64,000 bases of DNA. Source: Rickettsia endosymbiont of Lasioglossum villosulum. GTDB lineage: Bacteria; Pseudomonadota; Alphaproteobacteria; Rickettsiales; Rickettsiaceae. Shown in pieces: positions 19,085 through 28,114 of the stretch (positions are counted from its first letter, which is position 1; each line of letters starts with the position of its first letter). The notes beneath the pieces are model-generated. The model did no database searches. It was not told the origin of the DNA and worked only from the letters and a program-made list of their open reading frames with translations. Both the position numbers and the translations under genes were made by a program. The stretch covers positions 310,001 to 374,000 of the forward strand of contig NZ_OZ032152.1 of the NCBI RefSeq assembly GCF_964026455.1. Direction: 5' to 3'.

Positions 19085-19768
19085 CTAATTTACGGCTAGC
19101 TTATATTTTAAATTAACCAGTTTTATATGACAATTGATACTACATTTATTGTTTGCTAACTTAGTAGAAGAAGGTTTTTTAGGGCTTTTAGCAAGAGTCT
19201 TAGTTTGTGGTTTTTTTATATTAATATTCTTTAAAAATTTTTCTGTTTCAGCATGTAAATATTCTATTTTTACTTTAGCTAAACCTTGCTTTTTAAAAGC
19301 TAAAACCTCTGCTGCTTTTGCAGATACGTCTATTATACGATTTGGTTTATAAGGTCCACGATCATTAACCATTAAAATCACTGATTTATTATTAGCTTTG
19401 TTAGTTACTTTAACTAAACATGGAAGAGGAAGAGTTTTGTGAGCAGCAGTTAATAAATTTTTATTAAAAATATCCCCATTAGCAGTTTTTTTACCATGGA
19501 ATTTGTCTCCACCTCCACCATACCAAGAAGCATAACCTGTTTCAGTAAAGCTTTTTGGAGCATGAGGTTTATAAGTTTTGCCCTTTATTTTATATTGGTT
19601 ACCAACCTTATAATGTCCTTTATAAACTAAATTATGGGGATCGTCTTTTGATAGTTCCTTATGTGAATGCTTACGAGAACATGGTAGCTTTTTTGAATTA
19701 TTACAACCACTTAAAAAAAAACAATAAAAGATTAATAAAATTAGTAAAACAAATTTATGATTCATCAC
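19085..19768 (-). CDS. rlpA: RlpA-like septal ring lipoprotein
   Basis: A 227-residue lipoprotein: signal [21 protein letters not shown] with lipobox LSGC. The central double-psi beta-barrel domain is complete, with [20 protein letters not shown] and [13 protein letters not shown] text ([20 protein letters not shown]). RlpA proteins act on denuded glycan strands at the division septum. The catalytic Asp of the RlpA lytic transglycosylases corresponds to the D in NDRGP. There is no SPOR domain; instead a short Lys/Ser/Pro-rich tail ([17 protein letters not shown]). The start overlaps the BON gene by 14 bases, so they are likely co-transcribed. Confidence 0.9.
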   Translation of the reverse strand: MMNHKFVLLILLIFYCFFLSGCNNSKKLPCSRKHSHKELSKDDPHNLVYKGHYKVGNQYKIKGKTYKPHAPKSFTETGYASWYGGGGDKFHGKKTANGDIFNKNLLTAAHKTLPLPCLVKVTNKANNKSVILMVNDRGPYKPNRIIDVSAKAAEVLAFKKQGLAKVKIEYLHAETEKFLKNINIKKPQTKTLAKSPKKPSSTKLANNKCSINCHIKLVNLKYKLAVN

Positions 19769-20486
19769 CCTCAGTGTTACTATTAAAATTATCTGCTATT
19801 TTAGCATAACACACAACTTTTTCAACACCTTTTATTTTTGAGGCAAGATCAGCAAAGTTTTCTAGCTCTTCTTCTGACCTTGCAACTCCAAATAAATAAA
19901 CCACATTATCTACTGTTAAAACAGTATAATTAGCAAATTTAATGTCCTTTCTGACGAGATTCTTAGCTTTAATCTGTGCTGTTATCATACTATCTCTAGT
20001 ATATTGTGCTAAGTCAAAGTGATTACTATTTTTACTTACTTTTAACTCATTAATTACTTCAGTTACGCCTTTTTGATTCCAAGCAATTTCTACTGCTTTC
20101 AACGCATCTTCCTCTTTCTGAATATTTCCTGTTAACAGCACTCTACCTTCAGACACCTCAACTTTGATTTTAGCCCCTAATTCTTTAAAATTATTTTTTA
20201 CTAGACCAGCTTTAATACCGGCTGAAATTCTTGAATCATTTAATGTTCCAGATATTGGCTGATCTTTTGAAGCAACAATACCAGTAGTAGTTGCTGCGGT
20301 AAAAATAGCCGGTAAACAACCTGAAAGATTAAAGACTAGAGTTATGAAAACTAAAATTCTTAATATAGTATTATTAATAAATGAAAAGTTGGTAGACAAG
20401 TATACCTTTAATACTTCAAGATTTGGCGAGCCAAATTTCGGGATTCGTCTTTGCTCACGTAGTTTATCTACGTTCCGCAGACTCAC
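19755..20486 (-). CDS. BON-domain lipoprotein with repeat-derived N-terminus
   Basis: A 243-residue frame with two BON domains (about 85-150, [16 protein letters not shown]..., and 160-225, [16 protein letters not shown]...), typical of OsmY/DolP-like envelope proteins that bind phospholipid. A lipoprotein signal, [15 protein letters not shown], sits at about residues 43-57, not at the N-terminus. The first ~28 residues ([20 protein letters not shown]) are encoded by a dispersed palindromic element at 20400-20530. The ancestral start was probably near residue 33-38 and has been replaced; whether the long form is exported is unclear. Neighbours are rlpA and yciB, both envelope genes. Confidence 0.8.
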   Translation of the reverse strand: MSLRNVDKLREQRRIPKFGSPNLEVLKVYLSTNFSFINNTILRILVFITLVFNLSGCLPAIFTAATTTGIVASKDQPISGTLNDSRISAGIKAGLVKNNFKELGAKIKVEVSEGRVLLTGNIQKEEDALKAVEIAWNQKGVTEVINELKVSKNSNHFDLAQYTRDSMITAQIKAKNLVRKDIKFANYTVLTVDNVVYLFGVARSEEELENFADLASKIKGVEKVVCYAKIADNFNSNTEGDES

Positions 20487-20530
20487 CGCTTATTTGACTT
20501 ACCAACTTTTGAAGTATTTGCGGTATATAT
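20400..20530. repeat. Palindromic element (GTATACC...ATACTTCAA family), copy 1
   Basis: The left end gtataccttTAATACTTCAAG and the right end (reverse complement GTATATACCGCAAATACTTCAAAAG) form imperfect terminal inverted repeats. The interior reads atttcgggattcgtctttgc then ctcacgtagtttatctacgt. A second copy is at 26698-26956 and a degenerate one at 47978-48150. It runs between the yciB stop and the BON gene and supplies the BON protein's present start codon. Confidence 0.75.
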
Positions 20531-20532
20531 AA

Positions 20533-21075
20533 CTATATTTTACTATCGGGTAACTTATTTTTCAATAGTAGAGGCAATTGAAGTAAAATGAATACAAAAG
20601 TAATCGGCACTACGCCGAATACTTTAAACTTAACCCATGTTTCATCTGGGAAATTACGCCAAACTATTTCGTTAACTATAGCCATGAAAAAGAAAAAAGT
20701 TGCTGTTCTGTAGCTTAAAGTAATCCAACTTTCTTCTTTGAGGCGGATTATACTTTCTAAAGCATATTTAATAAAAGGATTTTTCTTAATACCGCTTGTA
20801 AGGAAAATTATTCCAAAAATAACATATAATATAGTCGGTTTGATTTTTATATACATCGAATCACCACTAATTAAAGTTATAATACCTGAAACAAGTAATA
20901 CAGCTGTAGAAATAATGGAAAGCTTTGACACTTTTTTATCTATAATATAACAAAGGGTAATACAAATAACAGAAGTAATAAGCATATAGAGGGTAGCACT
21001 CTGTATGCCGCCACCATAAAAAAATCCTGCGAAGAATGCTACTACTGGACCAATTTCTGATAAAAGTTTAAACAT
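20533..21075 (-). CDS. yciB: YciB/IspZ septation-type inner membrane protein
   Basis: A 180-residue membrane protein with about five hydrophobic segments. The start MFKLLSEIGPVVAFFAGFFYGGG and the motif RTATFFFFMAIVNEIVWRNFPDETWVKFKVFG are diagnostic for the YciB family (a Trp-Phe-K-F-G block is conserved). YciB keeps envelope integrity and was named intracellular septation protein A. The stop is 3 bases from the palindromic element. It follows the FTR1 gene by 13 bases on the same strand. Confidence 0.93.
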   Translation of the reverse strand: MFKLLSEIGPVVAFFAGFFYGGGIQSATLYMLITSVICITLCYIIDKKVSKLSIISTAVLLVSGIITLISGDSMYIKIKPTILYVIFGIIFLTSGIKKNPFIKYALESIIRLKEESWITLSYRTATFFFFMAIVNEIVWRNFPDETWVKFKVFGVVPITFVFILLQLPLLLKNKLPDSKI

Positions 21076-21088
21076 ATTTTGATATTTC

Positions 21089-21946
21089 TTAACTTATTTG
21101 TTGTGTATTTTCTTTTGGTAATGGTGCTAAGATATTTTTAGAGTATCTTAGTCGCACTTGTATGAAAATATTTATTAATAATATAGTGGTAAAGTAAGCA
21201 AGCACTTGTAAACCATTAGGTCTTGCAATATAACCAGTAACAATATGTAAAATTTTGCCGATCATACTTCTATCTGCTACTAACCAAGAGCTATCCCAAA
21301 CTTGATCAGATAAGAACATAACTAAACCAGATGAGGTTAAAATTCCTGCCGCACTCGCTGCAAAACCACCTGCGATCAACATTAATAATATAGTAGAAAT
21401 TTTAAAAATATATTTTTGATTAGCTATTTTAATTAAACCAAAATATATTATTAGACCAAGTAGAAAGCCGCTTGTAGCACCTATGATTAAGCCATGTATA
21501 TAGTTACTACTTGTTATAGTTTCAACTGAAGAAATACTATATACCAAAATAATAATTTCTGCACCTTCTCGCAATATAGTGCTAGCGACTAAAAAAACCA
21601 ACATTAAATAGCTGGAATTACCTTCATGAATTTTTGTTGAAATATTGTTTATATGTTGTTTAACTTTCGTTCCATAGCCTTGCATCCATATTATTGTCCA
21701 GCTAAGTAAAATAGTGATCAATATCATAATTCCGGAGTCAAATAATTCATCCCCCATGCCGCCGAAAGATAAAGATAACTTACGAGTAAAAAAGGCAAAA
21801 ATTGAAGCGGATACTACCCCAAGCACTCCACCAGCAATAATATAAATACGTGATTTTTCTATATGCTTTGTTACGGCTAGTATTATACCAACTAACAAAG
21901 ATATTTCCAAACATTCACGAAATACTATTAAAGCAATTTTAAACAT
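21089..21946 (-). CDS. FTR1-family iron permease
   Basis: A 285-residue integral membrane protein with about seven hydrophobic segments. It has both REXXE iron-binding motifs: RECLE at residues 10-14 and REGAE at 126-130, the signature of FTR1/EfeU permeases. It moves iron across the inner membrane, normally Fe(II) or Fe(III) handed over by an oxidising or binding partner. The cupredoxin gene ends 9 bases upstream on the same strand, and yciB starts 13 bases downstream, so the three probably share a transcript. No Fur-like box was recognised. Confidence 0.9.
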   Translation of the reverse strand: MFKIALIVFRECLEISLLVGIILAVTKHIEKSRIYIIAGGVLGVVSASIFAFFTRKLSLSFGGMGDELFDSGIMILITILLSWTIIWMQGYGTKVKQHINNISTKIHEGNSSYLMLVFLVASTILREGAEIIILVYSISSVETITSSNYIHGLIIGATSGFLLGLIIYFGLIKIANQKYIFKISTILLMLIAGGFAASAAGILTSSGLVMFLSDQVWDSSWLVADRSMIGKILHIVTGYIARPNGLQVLAYFTTILLINIFIQVRLRYSKNILAPLPKENTQQIS

Positions 21947-21954
21947 ATTTTTAC

Positions 21955-22341
21955 TTAATCCTTAACAATTAAAAACCCTTGTGCTGTATCTTGGTGAAAA
22001 TCTCCAAAAAAATCATATTTTCCCGGCTTTAAAGGAGCAAGTATAATTTTTATAGAATCATGTGGCATCACGATTTTTTCCCGATGTAAATCATGACTTT
22101 CAAATTCTTCTACAGTATCATCTTCATTATGAATAACTAGCCTTATTTTAGTAGATTTTGGCACTTCTACTATGTCTGGAACAAATTTATGATCCTTTAT
22201 AACTATTTTTATTTCTAATATCTCATCATTATTATTGTTAGAATTTTTATTTGCTAAAATAAAAAGACTTATCCCTGCTATTAATAAAAATATTAAACTC
22301 GCCAATATAATAATATTTTTATTTTTTTGATTCGTTTGCAT
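21955..22341 (-). CDS. Membrane-anchored cupredoxin-domain protein
   Basis: A 128-residue protein: N-terminal membrane anchor (NIIILASLIFLLIAGISLFILA), then a cupredoxin fold (DHKFVPDIVEVPKSTKIRLVIHNEDDTVEEFES, then GKYDFFGDFHQDTAQGFLIV). It resembles the cupredoxin_1/EfeO-type domain that works beside FTR1 permeases. Candidate metal ligands are His/Glu residues in EEFESHDLHREKIVMPHD; the classical blue-copper Cys is absent. Directly precedes the FTR1 gene, so a role in periplasmic iron binding or oxidation for that permease is likely by context. Confidence 0.8.
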   Translation of the reverse strand: MQTNQKNKNIIILASLIFLLIAGISLFILANKNSNNNNDEILEIKIVIKDHKFVPDIVEVPKSTKIRLVIHNEDDTVEEFESHDLHREKIVMPHDSIKIILAPLKPGKYDFFGDFHQDTAQGFLIVKD

Positions 22342-22445
22342 ATTAAACTCCCAGCTTAAATAAAGTTTAAAACAAATTTTTGTTTATAAAATTTTTAATA
22401 TTCTCACATATCAATTAAATCTCATATCTTTAATAATTATAAAAT

Positions 22446-22562
22446 TCACCCTGCAAATTTTATTAAAGCTATAAGATATACAATAATTATCATAATGACA
22501 AGCACAGATAATAAAATATAATTTTTTTGTTTCTTAATATCAGATATTTTACGTTGTTTCAT
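22446..22562 (-). CDS. 38-residue single-pass membrane peptide
   Basis: ATG at 22562 opens MKQRKISDIKKQKNYILLSV and ends IALIKFAG before TGA at 22446-22448. A basic N-terminus is followed by one transmembrane segment of about 20 residues. In layout it resembles the tiny proteins coded between ctaB and ctaG in alphaproteobacterial cytochrome oxidase operons (basic head, one helix, ending K-hydrophobic-G), but no cox gene is next to it here. It lies between the FKBP gene and the cupredoxin gene on the same strand. Too short for a firm assignment. Confidence 0.5.
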   Translation of the reverse strand: MKQRKISDIKKQKNYILLSVLVIMIIIVYLIALIKFAG

Positions 22563-22567
22563 ATTTA

Positions 22568-23554
22568 TTATTTAAAATCATTAATTTCAAGCATTAGATA
22601 TTCATTTAAAGGTAGTGATTCTTGTGAAATTATCTTATTTATATTAGACCCTAATGCCTTAAAAGTCTGTCCTTTAGCAATAACAGTTCGAGTACCAACT
22701 GGTACTTTACCTTGCAAAGCATAAGAAAAAATTAGAGGATAGGTAATATCACCAATTTTCATATCGACTTTTTGCCCTTTAGCTTTTGAGTCATATAACA
22801 CTTCGCCATTTGCAAGGCGAGTAATTTTAGCATTAAAAGTTATCTTTTCATTACATAATAAAGGAATACGATAAGCTATTTCATTATCATAAATTTTAAC
22901 TTCATTACTGTTAATAAAATTTTGTGGCAATATAGATTTGAGCATTACATTAACTCTATATGCACTATCGGCATTATCATTATTAGCACCAACACTAGCA
23001 GCATATTTAGCAGGAATAATAGCTTCTCTTGCTTGCCCTACATTCATTCCTACTATTACGTTATCAAGACCAAGCATTACAGCACCCGAACCTATAGTAA
23101 AAGTTTTAGTATCTTCTGAGATTAAATTATTACTCATATCCGATATTTGATAAAATACTGTAACTACATGACCACAAGAGGCAGGACCAACGTTCCCAGT
23201 ACCAATTGTATTAATTTTAAATAGAGAGGTTATTAAGTCTTTATGTACAGGAATGGTATAATCTTTAGTATCTATAGGTTTATTTAATGGCTGTAAAATA
23301 TTTTCGAAGAATGCTTTACCTTCCTCAGTTTTAAGAGCATTAATTACTATTTTGGAAATTGTTCGTTCAAATAAATTGCCATTTAGAGAGACAGGAGGCT
23401 CGTTATTAATACTAACTTGATTTTCGTTATTAGCTGAGTTATTTACACTTGCTTGTTCTATAATCGTAGCATTATTATCATCAGAAGAGATTTTTAACTT
23501 TGCTATATTATAAAGTACTAAAGCTACAATTATTAAAGATAGAAGTTTTTGCAT
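22568..23554 (-). CDS. Membrane-anchored FKBP-type peptidyl-prolyl isomerase
   Basis: A 328-residue protein with an N-terminal anchor or signal ([16 protein letters not shown]) and two regions similar to FKBP domains. The first, about residues 118-215, has [17 protein letters not shown] and [22 protein letters not shown], matching the substrate pocket and the G-L-x-x-x-I-x-G-M-x-x-G-x-x-R block. The second, about 225-325, is weaker and includes [13 protein letters not shown]. It would assist folding of exported proteins by proline isomerisation. It is followed on the same strand by the 38-residue peptide gene. Confidence 0.8.
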   Translation of the reverse strand: MQKLLSLIIVALVLYNIAKLKISSDDNNATIIEQASVNNSANNENQVSINNEPPVSLNGNLFERTISKIVINALKTEEGKAFFENILQPLNKPIDTKDYTIPVHKDLITSLFKINTIGTGNVGPASCGHVVTVFYQISDMSNNLISEDTKTFTIGSGAVMLGLDNVIVGMNVGQAREAIIPAKYAASVGANNDNADSAYRVNVMLKSILPQNFINSNEVKIYDNEIAYRIPLLCNEKITFNAKITRLANGEVLYDSKAKGQKVDMKIGDITYPLIFSYALQGKVPVGTRTVIAKGQTFKALGSNINKIISQESLPLNEYLMLEINDFK

Positions 23555-23682
23555 ATTAATAATATTAGTATTACAATTAAATTTACTATAACAATCAATT
23601 ATTTAATAATCAAATGAGAATAAAAATAATTTGATTAATATGAATAATTGTTTTAACTTGATTATAGTATAGATCGGGAGTC

Positions 23683-23778
23683 GTCATTGCGAGGAGCGTA
23701 GCTTTGATGCAATCTCATGAAAGAAATATAAAATTCCTAAGATTGCCGCGTCGATGCGTTGCCTCTCCTTGCAATGAC
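23683..23778. repeat. Palindromic repeat (GTCATTGCGAGGA...CCTTGCAATGAC family)
   Basis: An approximately 96-base imperfect palindrome: gtcattgcgaggagcgtagc at the left and tctccttgcaatgac at the right, with an inner aatctcatgaa / cctaagatt arm. Close relatives lie at 24441-24543 and 52971-53073, and parts at 38640-38760 and 44713-44850. Confidence 0.75.
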
Positions 23779-23808
23779 AAAAAATAACAAAAAATAAAGT
23801 GGTGAAAA

Positions 23809-24435
23809 GTGAAAAAATTTATATTTTGTTTTTTATGTTTCTGGACATTAAATATATTTGCTGCTTCCAAAGGCTATCCTAATAAGCTTAATCGTTGTAA
23901 AATTACAAGAAATATATTTAATGATTATGAACCAAAAGTTTTTGAGTCTACCAATAATTTATTACGTAAGACAGGGCAGATATCTAGATTTTATGGTGAA
24001 AAAATCATAATAAAAGGAATAGTACTAGATCAGAATTGTGTACCAGTTGCAGATGCTAAAGTTTATTTATGGCAAGCAGGTAGCGGTGGTAAATATCCTT
24101 ATGAACCTTTAAAAACACGTGTTGATAAAAGAAGATTTACCGGTAAAAAAGATTCTAGCTTTACTGGTAGCGGCACTGCTACTACTAATAATAAAGGGGA
24201 ATATTACTTTGTCAGTATGTTACCTTATAAATCTGCTGGTAATTTAAAAAGTGTTAATATAAGAGTAGAACATCCAGATCTTAAAACATTAGACACACGT
24301 TTAGATTTATCTAATAAAAATATATGCAGCAATGAATGTGGTGAGATTAATCCCGCTTTGATTGAGCCTCAACAACATCTGAAATCATTTTGTTTTGACT
24401 TAGTATTACAAGGTACGACATTGAAGAGATATTGA
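23809..24435 (+). CDS. Exported protein with intradiol-dioxygenase fold, probably non-catalytic
   Basis: A 208-residue protein starting at GTG 23809; signal [19 protein letters not shown]. The core follows the intradiol ring-cleavage dioxygenase pattern: [21 protein letters not shown] (beta-sandwich start), then [17 protein letters not shown]. Family enzymes bind iron with two Tyr and two His, the His pair lying in a HIH-type motif; here the corresponding place reads [17 protein letters not shown], so at least one His of HxH is missing. I therefore see the fold but doubt the activity. It may be a surface or transthyretin-like binding protein. Confidence 0.75.
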   Translation: MKKFIFCFLCFWTLNIFAASKGYPNKLNRCKITRNIFNDYEPKVFESTNNLLRKTGQISRFYGEKIIIKGIVLDQNCVPVADAKVYLWQAGSGGKYPYEPLKTRVDKRRFTGKKDSSFTGSGTATTNNKGEYYFVSMLPYKSAGNLKSVNIRVEHPDLKTLDTRLDLSNKNICSNECGEINPALIEPQQHLKSFCFDLVLQGTTLKRY

Positions 24436-24440
24436 TATCT

Positions 24441-24543
24441 GTCATGAGCTACGCAACTGCAAGGAGCTTGGCAATCTCATGAAACAATACTAAATTCCTG
24501 AGATTGCGTGCGTACAATTACTTTGTAATTTCCTCGCAATGAC
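24441..24543. repeat. Palindromic repeat, second copy of the GTCATTGCGAGGA family
   Basis: Begins gtcatgagctacgcaactgc and ends tcctcgcaatgacg, with the same inner arm gcaatctcatg / cctgagattgc as at 52971-53073. It runs up to the open frame of the thioredoxin-like gene and provides the extra upstream codons there. Confidence 0.7.
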
Positions 24544-24580
24544 GTCATTGTCATCAGTCGGTGGTTCTAAAGGTTTTTTT

Positions 24581-25348
24581 ATGCCGCAGCTACATAACAT
24601 AGTGCATAAAAGTAAAAGTACAACGAAATCAAATTTTTTCATTACAATAATAAATTATTTTATGGGTTTAAGTAATTATAATAAATATTTTTTGACCATT
24701 ACAGTATTTTTATTATTAATAATAGTTTTTACTCCTAAAATTTATGCAAATCCTAAGAATGGCTCAAATGTTCCTGATGATATAATTTTTTTTGATGAAG
24801 AAAAAAATCAATATTCTCTTGATCAGTTCGAGGGAAAAACTATATTATTAGTATTTTGGGCTACTTGGAGTGCTAATTGTGTAAAAGAGATGCCCGATCT
24901 TGATACATTACAGAAAGATTTTAGAAAGTTGCCTTTTTCAGTGATTCCAGTTTCAGAAGATTATCAAGACGTAAAAGTTATTATAGAGTATTATAAAAGT
25001 TACCAGATAAGATATTTACCAATTTATCAAGATTATAGAAATCAGCTATTTAAGGCTTTAGGAGTAATTAGTTTACCTACAAGCATATTAATAGATCCAA
25101 ATGGTAAAATAGTAACTAGTTTTATTGGTAACACTAATTGGTATGATGAAAAAATTAGAGAAACTATTTTATCTGCTATACCAGGAAATTATCCAGAACC
25201 TAAAAATAGCTATAATGGGCAATCTTTGAATAAACCAGCAAAGCCTTTGCAGCCTATAAAAAAAGGAACAGTAAAAGATCTAATAAATCCTTTAGAAGCA
25301 CCTGCTGAAGAAGCACCAAAAGATAACAATGAGCAAGATAATGAATGA
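24581..25348 (+). CDS. TlpA-like thioredoxin-fold protein lacking the CxxC pair
   Basis: Membrane-anchored periplasmic protein: hydrophobic segment KYFLTITVFLLLIIVFTPKIYA, then a TlpA/ResA-type domain (SLDQFEGKTILLVFWATWSANC, later LPTSILIDPNGKIV with the cis-proline). The active site reads WSANC rather than WCxxC, so only the second Cys remains; it may act as a non-redox chaperone or a single-Cys isomerase. A Pro/Glu-rich tail ends the protein. I chose ATG 24581 (AAAGG about 8 bases upstream); the frame is open to 24539, inside a repeat, and an ATG at 24662 just before the membrane segment is also possible. Ends overlapping sppA by 20 bases. Confidence 0.8.
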   Translation: MPQLHNIVHKSKSTTKSNFFITIINYFMGLSNYNKYFLTITVFLLLIIVFTPKIYANPKNGSNVPDDIIFFDEEKNQYSLDQFEGKTILLVFWATWSANCVKEMPDLDTLQKDFRKLPFSVIPVSEDYQDVKVIIEYYKSYQIRYLPIYQDYRNQLFKALGVISLPTSILIDPNGKIVTSFIGNTNWYDEKIRETILSAIPGNYPEPKNSYNGQSLNKPAKPLQPIKKGTVKDLINPLEAPAEEAPKDNNEQDNE

Positions 25349-26255
25349 AGTAAATAAATCAACTATTGCGAATGCAGAGTTTGAACCAATAATAGCTAAG
25401 CCTCAGATAAGTAAATTAGAGCAATTATTTGCTTCGATCTTTGGTGATTCTAAAGAAGTAGTTGCCGTTTTACGTTTAAACGGTGTTATAGGTAAAGTTA
25501 GTACTGTGCAGTCAGGGCTTACTTTAGAGTCACTAAATGAGCTAATAGAAAAAGCTTTTAAAATAAAAAAGCTAAAAGCTTTGTGCCTTATTATCAACTC
25601 CCCAGGTGGATCGCCTGTACAATCGGAACTTATTGCAAAACGTATCCGCACGCTTGCTAAAGAGCATAAAATCAAAATTTATAGCTTTATAGAAGATATG
25701 GCCGCCTCAGGTGGTTATTGGCTAGCTTGTGCTGGTGATCAAATATATGCTTTGCATAGCTCGATTATAGGTAGTATTGGTGTAGTCTCAAGCGGCTTTG
25801 GCTTTCATGAAGCAATTAATAAGCTTGGAATAGAAAGAAGAGTTTATACAGAGGGGAAAAATAAAGCAGTTTTAGATCCTTTCAAACCTATTAACAAAGA
25901 GGATGTAAAAATTATTAAAGATCTACAAAAGCAAGTTTATGAGCATTTTGTTGATTATGTAAAAACAAGAAGAGTCGGTAAATTAACTCAACAAGACGAT
26001 ATTTTATTTAATGGCGAATTCTGGGCAGGACGAACAGCTCTTGATTATGGTTTAATTGATGACCTTGGCGATATGTATAGTACTATGAAAGCTAAATTTG
26101 GTGATAATATTAAATTTCAATATCTTTGTGCTAAACAGCCATGGATTAAAAGAAAGCTTGGTATGGCAAGTAAAATACTAACTGATAATTTTGCTGACTC
26201 CTTAATTAATGCAGTTGAAAATAAGATTATTAACGATAAATTTGATATAAAGTAA
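25329..26255 (+). CDS. sppA: S49-family signal peptide peptidase
   Basis: A 308-residue SppA/protease IV-like enzyme that clears cleaved signal peptides from the inner membrane. The serine nucleophile is in [11 protein letters not shown] and the general-base lysine in [15 protein letters not shown], the order and spacing of bacterial Spp[13 protein letters not shown] precedes them. Unlike E. coli SppA it is a single-domain form and shows no clear N-terminal membrane segment. It overlaps the TlpA-like gene by 20 bases and ends one base before dut, forming a compact operon. An alternative start at MNEVNK (25341) is possible. Confidence 0.9.
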   Translation: MSKIMNEVNKSTIANAEFEPIIAKPQISKLEQLFASIFGDSKEVVAVLRLNGVIGKVSTVQSGLTLESLNELIEKAFKIKKLKALCLIINSPGGSPVQSELIAKRIRTLAKEHKIKIYSFIEDMAASGGYWLACAGDQIYALHSSIIGSIGVVSSGFGFHEAINKLGIERRVYTEGKNKAVLDPFKPINKEDVKIIKDLQKQVYEHFVDYVKTRRVGKLTQQDDILFNGEFWAGRTALDYGLIDDLGDMYSTMKAKFGDNIKFQYLCAKQPWIKRKLGMASKILTDNFADSLINAVENKIINDKFDIK

Positions 26256-26256
26256 C

Positions 26257-26709
26257 ATGACTATAACACAAGTTAAAATTAAGAAATTAGATAATTTTTT
26301 TGGCAAATTACCTGAATATGCTACGGATCATAGTGCTGGTATGGATTTAACGGCAGCAAACGAGCAACCTATAACTATAAAAGCAGGTGAGATACAGCTA
26401 ATTCCAACTGGTATAGCTATTGCACTACCGGAATTATTCGAAGCACAGATAAGACCACGTTCGGGTCTTGCCGCTAAAAATGGCATTACAGTTGCTAATT
26501 CCCCCGGTACTATTGATGCTGATTATCGTGGTGAGATAAAAGTTATTCTTATTAATTTAGGCAAAGATGACTTTGTTATAGAAAAAGGTATGAGAATTGC
26601 TCAAATGATAATATCAAAATATGAGCGTATATCATGGAAAGAAAGCGAAACTCTTGAAGAGACTGCAAGAGGTAGTGGCGGCTTCGGTTCTACAGGAGTA
26701 TACCTTTGA
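26257..26709 (+). CDS. dut: dUTP pyrophosphatase
   Basis: Hydrolyses dUTP to dUMP and pyrophosphate. All five dUTPase motifs are visible in 150 residues: [11 protein letters not shown] (1), [12 protein letters not shown] (2), [15 protein letters not shown] (3), RIAQMII (4) and [11 protein letters not shown] (5). It starts one base after sppA ends. The last codons and the TGA are supplied by the left end of a palindromic element (starting 26698), leaving GVYL as the C-terminus. Confidence 0.96.
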   Translation: MTITQVKIKKLDNFFGKLPEYATDHSAGMDLTAANEQPITIKAGEIQLIPTGIAIALPELFEAQIRPRSGLAAKNGITVANSPGTIDADYRGEIKVILINLGKDDFVIEKGMRIAQMIISKYERISWKESETLEETARGSGGFGSTGVYL

Positions 26710-26956
26710 TACTTCAAGATTTGGTAAATACTCAGATAGAACTTCAGAAATTGGTGACAATGTTCTATAAGTACTGCGATGCTCACGTATTAAGTAACTG
26801 CTGCCGCTCCTCGTCTTATGAACCGATTACTCTTTTTGAAGTTGATCTTCGTATAAGTCAAATTTCGGGATTCGTTTTTGCTCACGTAGTTTATCTACGT
26901 TCCGCAGACTCACCACTTATTTGACTTACCAACTTTTGAAGTATCTGCGGTATATA
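26698..26956. repeat. Palindromic element copy 2 with a nested second element
   Basis: The outer ends match the element at 20400-20530 (gtataccttTGATACTTCAAG at left; gaagtatctgcggtatata at right). Relative to that copy, about 130 extra bases are present between ttggtaaat and aagtcaaatttcggg. That extra block (26723-26856) contains ctcacgtattaagtaactgc and ctctttttgaagttgatctt, matching repeats at 55321-55450 and 55796-55915. So one repeat family is inserted within another. The outer element covers the dut stop codon. Confidence 0.7.
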
Positions 26957-26975
26957 AATTTAGTCATTATAACTC

Positions 26976-27671
26976 ATGAAAATTCTAGCATTTGATACGG
27001 CAAATAATACGGCATCGGTAGCACTTTCAGATAAAGACAATATCTTAGCGTATGCGGAAGAAGTACGCCCGTCTATGCAGGCAGAAAATCTAATGCCGAT
27101 GATAGAGCAGATAATGAAAGCTGCTCAGTGTTCGTATGATGAGCTGGATTATTTAGCTGTAACAAACGGTCCAGGTAGTTTTACAGGAATTAGGATAGGG
27201 CTTGCTTGTGCTAAAGGTATATTATTTGCTAAAGAGAATATTAAAGGTGTAGCGGTTAGTAATTTTGAGCATGCTTATTTTAGAGCTATAGGGCAGGTTA
27301 AAGATTATGATAAGATATATGTATTCTTAAACGCCTATCGTAGTCAGCTTTATTTACAGATTTTTGATAAATCAGGTAAAACAAATGAGCCGTTATTAAT
27401 AGATTTTGACTCTGCTATAGGACTACTTAAAAACGAAAAAGGGAATATAATTTGTTGTGGTAGCGGTCTTGAATTTATATATACTCAAGTTAAAAATCTG
27501 CCGAATATAATAATTCTGCCACGCTTTGCTAGAGTTAAAGCTTTTATTATTTGTAGATATGTAGCAAGCTTACTTGCAAATAAGGCGGAGTTAAATAGTG
27601 CTATAGAGCCGCTTTATATCCGCCCACCTGATGCTAAAATAAGCGTCATAAATAGCAAATTACAGAAGTAA
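26976..27671 (+). CDS. tsaB: tRNA threonylcarbamoyladenosine factor TsaB
   Basis: A 231-residue member of the TsaB/TsaD ASKHA fold: [17 protein letters not shown] at the start, then [20 protein letters not shown], the signature of TsaB. It joins TsaD and TsaE in forming t6A37 on ANN-decoding tRNAs. The tail ends with YIRPPDAK, again typical. Separated from dut by a palindromic element. It converges on the following gene with a 5-base gap. Confidence 0.93.
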   Translation: MKILAFDTANNTASVALSDKDNILAYAEEVRPSMQAENLMPMIEQIMKAAQCSYDELDYLAVTNGPGSFTGIRIGLACAKGILFAKENIKGVAVSNFEHAYFRAIGQVKDYDKIYVFLNAYRSQLYLQIFDKSGKTNEPLLIDFDSAIGLLKNEKGNIICCGSGLEFIYTQVKNLPNIIILPRFARVKAFIICRYVASLLANKAELNSAIEPLYIRPPDAKISVINSKLQK

Positions 27672-27676
27672 TTTAA

Positions 27677-28114
27677 CTAAACCAATATTGCTTTAGAACA
27701 ATACACATCATCAATACCTAACGTTTCAATAAGAGGCATAGAATCTTCAATATAACTTGTATTGTGATATAAATTAGGTATCTGGATATTTTTTTCAATA
27801 GAGATATTTTGCATCACTTGGGGTAAATCGTGATTTGAAATAGTAGTTTTTAATAATCTTTCATCTGAGGTTGTATCTAAAGCTTTTTCTAAATAAATAG
27901 CAGGAAGTATACTTTTCAATTTAACTATAATAAAAAACTTTATTTTATCAGAAGTCATATTTTGTTTTTTAGATTGTTCAGCTTTATTAAATTCAATTAT
28001 ATTCTCTTCACCGAATATAAATTCATCATTAGCCTTAAAGGAAGCAGGTTTAAAGGATTTGTTTCTTCCAAACGAGTTAAATATTTTTGTTAATCTACTT
28101 ATTGCTATTATCAT
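27677..28114 (-). CDS. Hypothetical protein
   Basis: A 145-residue protein that I do not recognise. It has a short hydrophobic start (MIIAISRLTKIF), a basic stretch, then a mixed polar region and a segment KIKFFIIVKLKSILPAIYLEKALD that could be a buried strand-helix. No signal peptide, repeats or metal motifs stand out. Codon use is like its neighbours. It ends 5 bases from tsaB in the convergent direction. Upstream spacing and the lack of a clear ribosome site keep confidence moderate. Confidence 0.55.
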   Translation of the reverse strand: MIIAISRLTKIFNSFGRNKSFKPASFKANDEFIFGEENIIEFNKAEQSKKQNMTSDKIKFFIIVKLKSILPAIYLEKALDTTSDERLLKTTISNHDLPQVMQNISIEKNIQIPNLYHNTSYIEDSMPLIETLGIDDVYCSKAILV

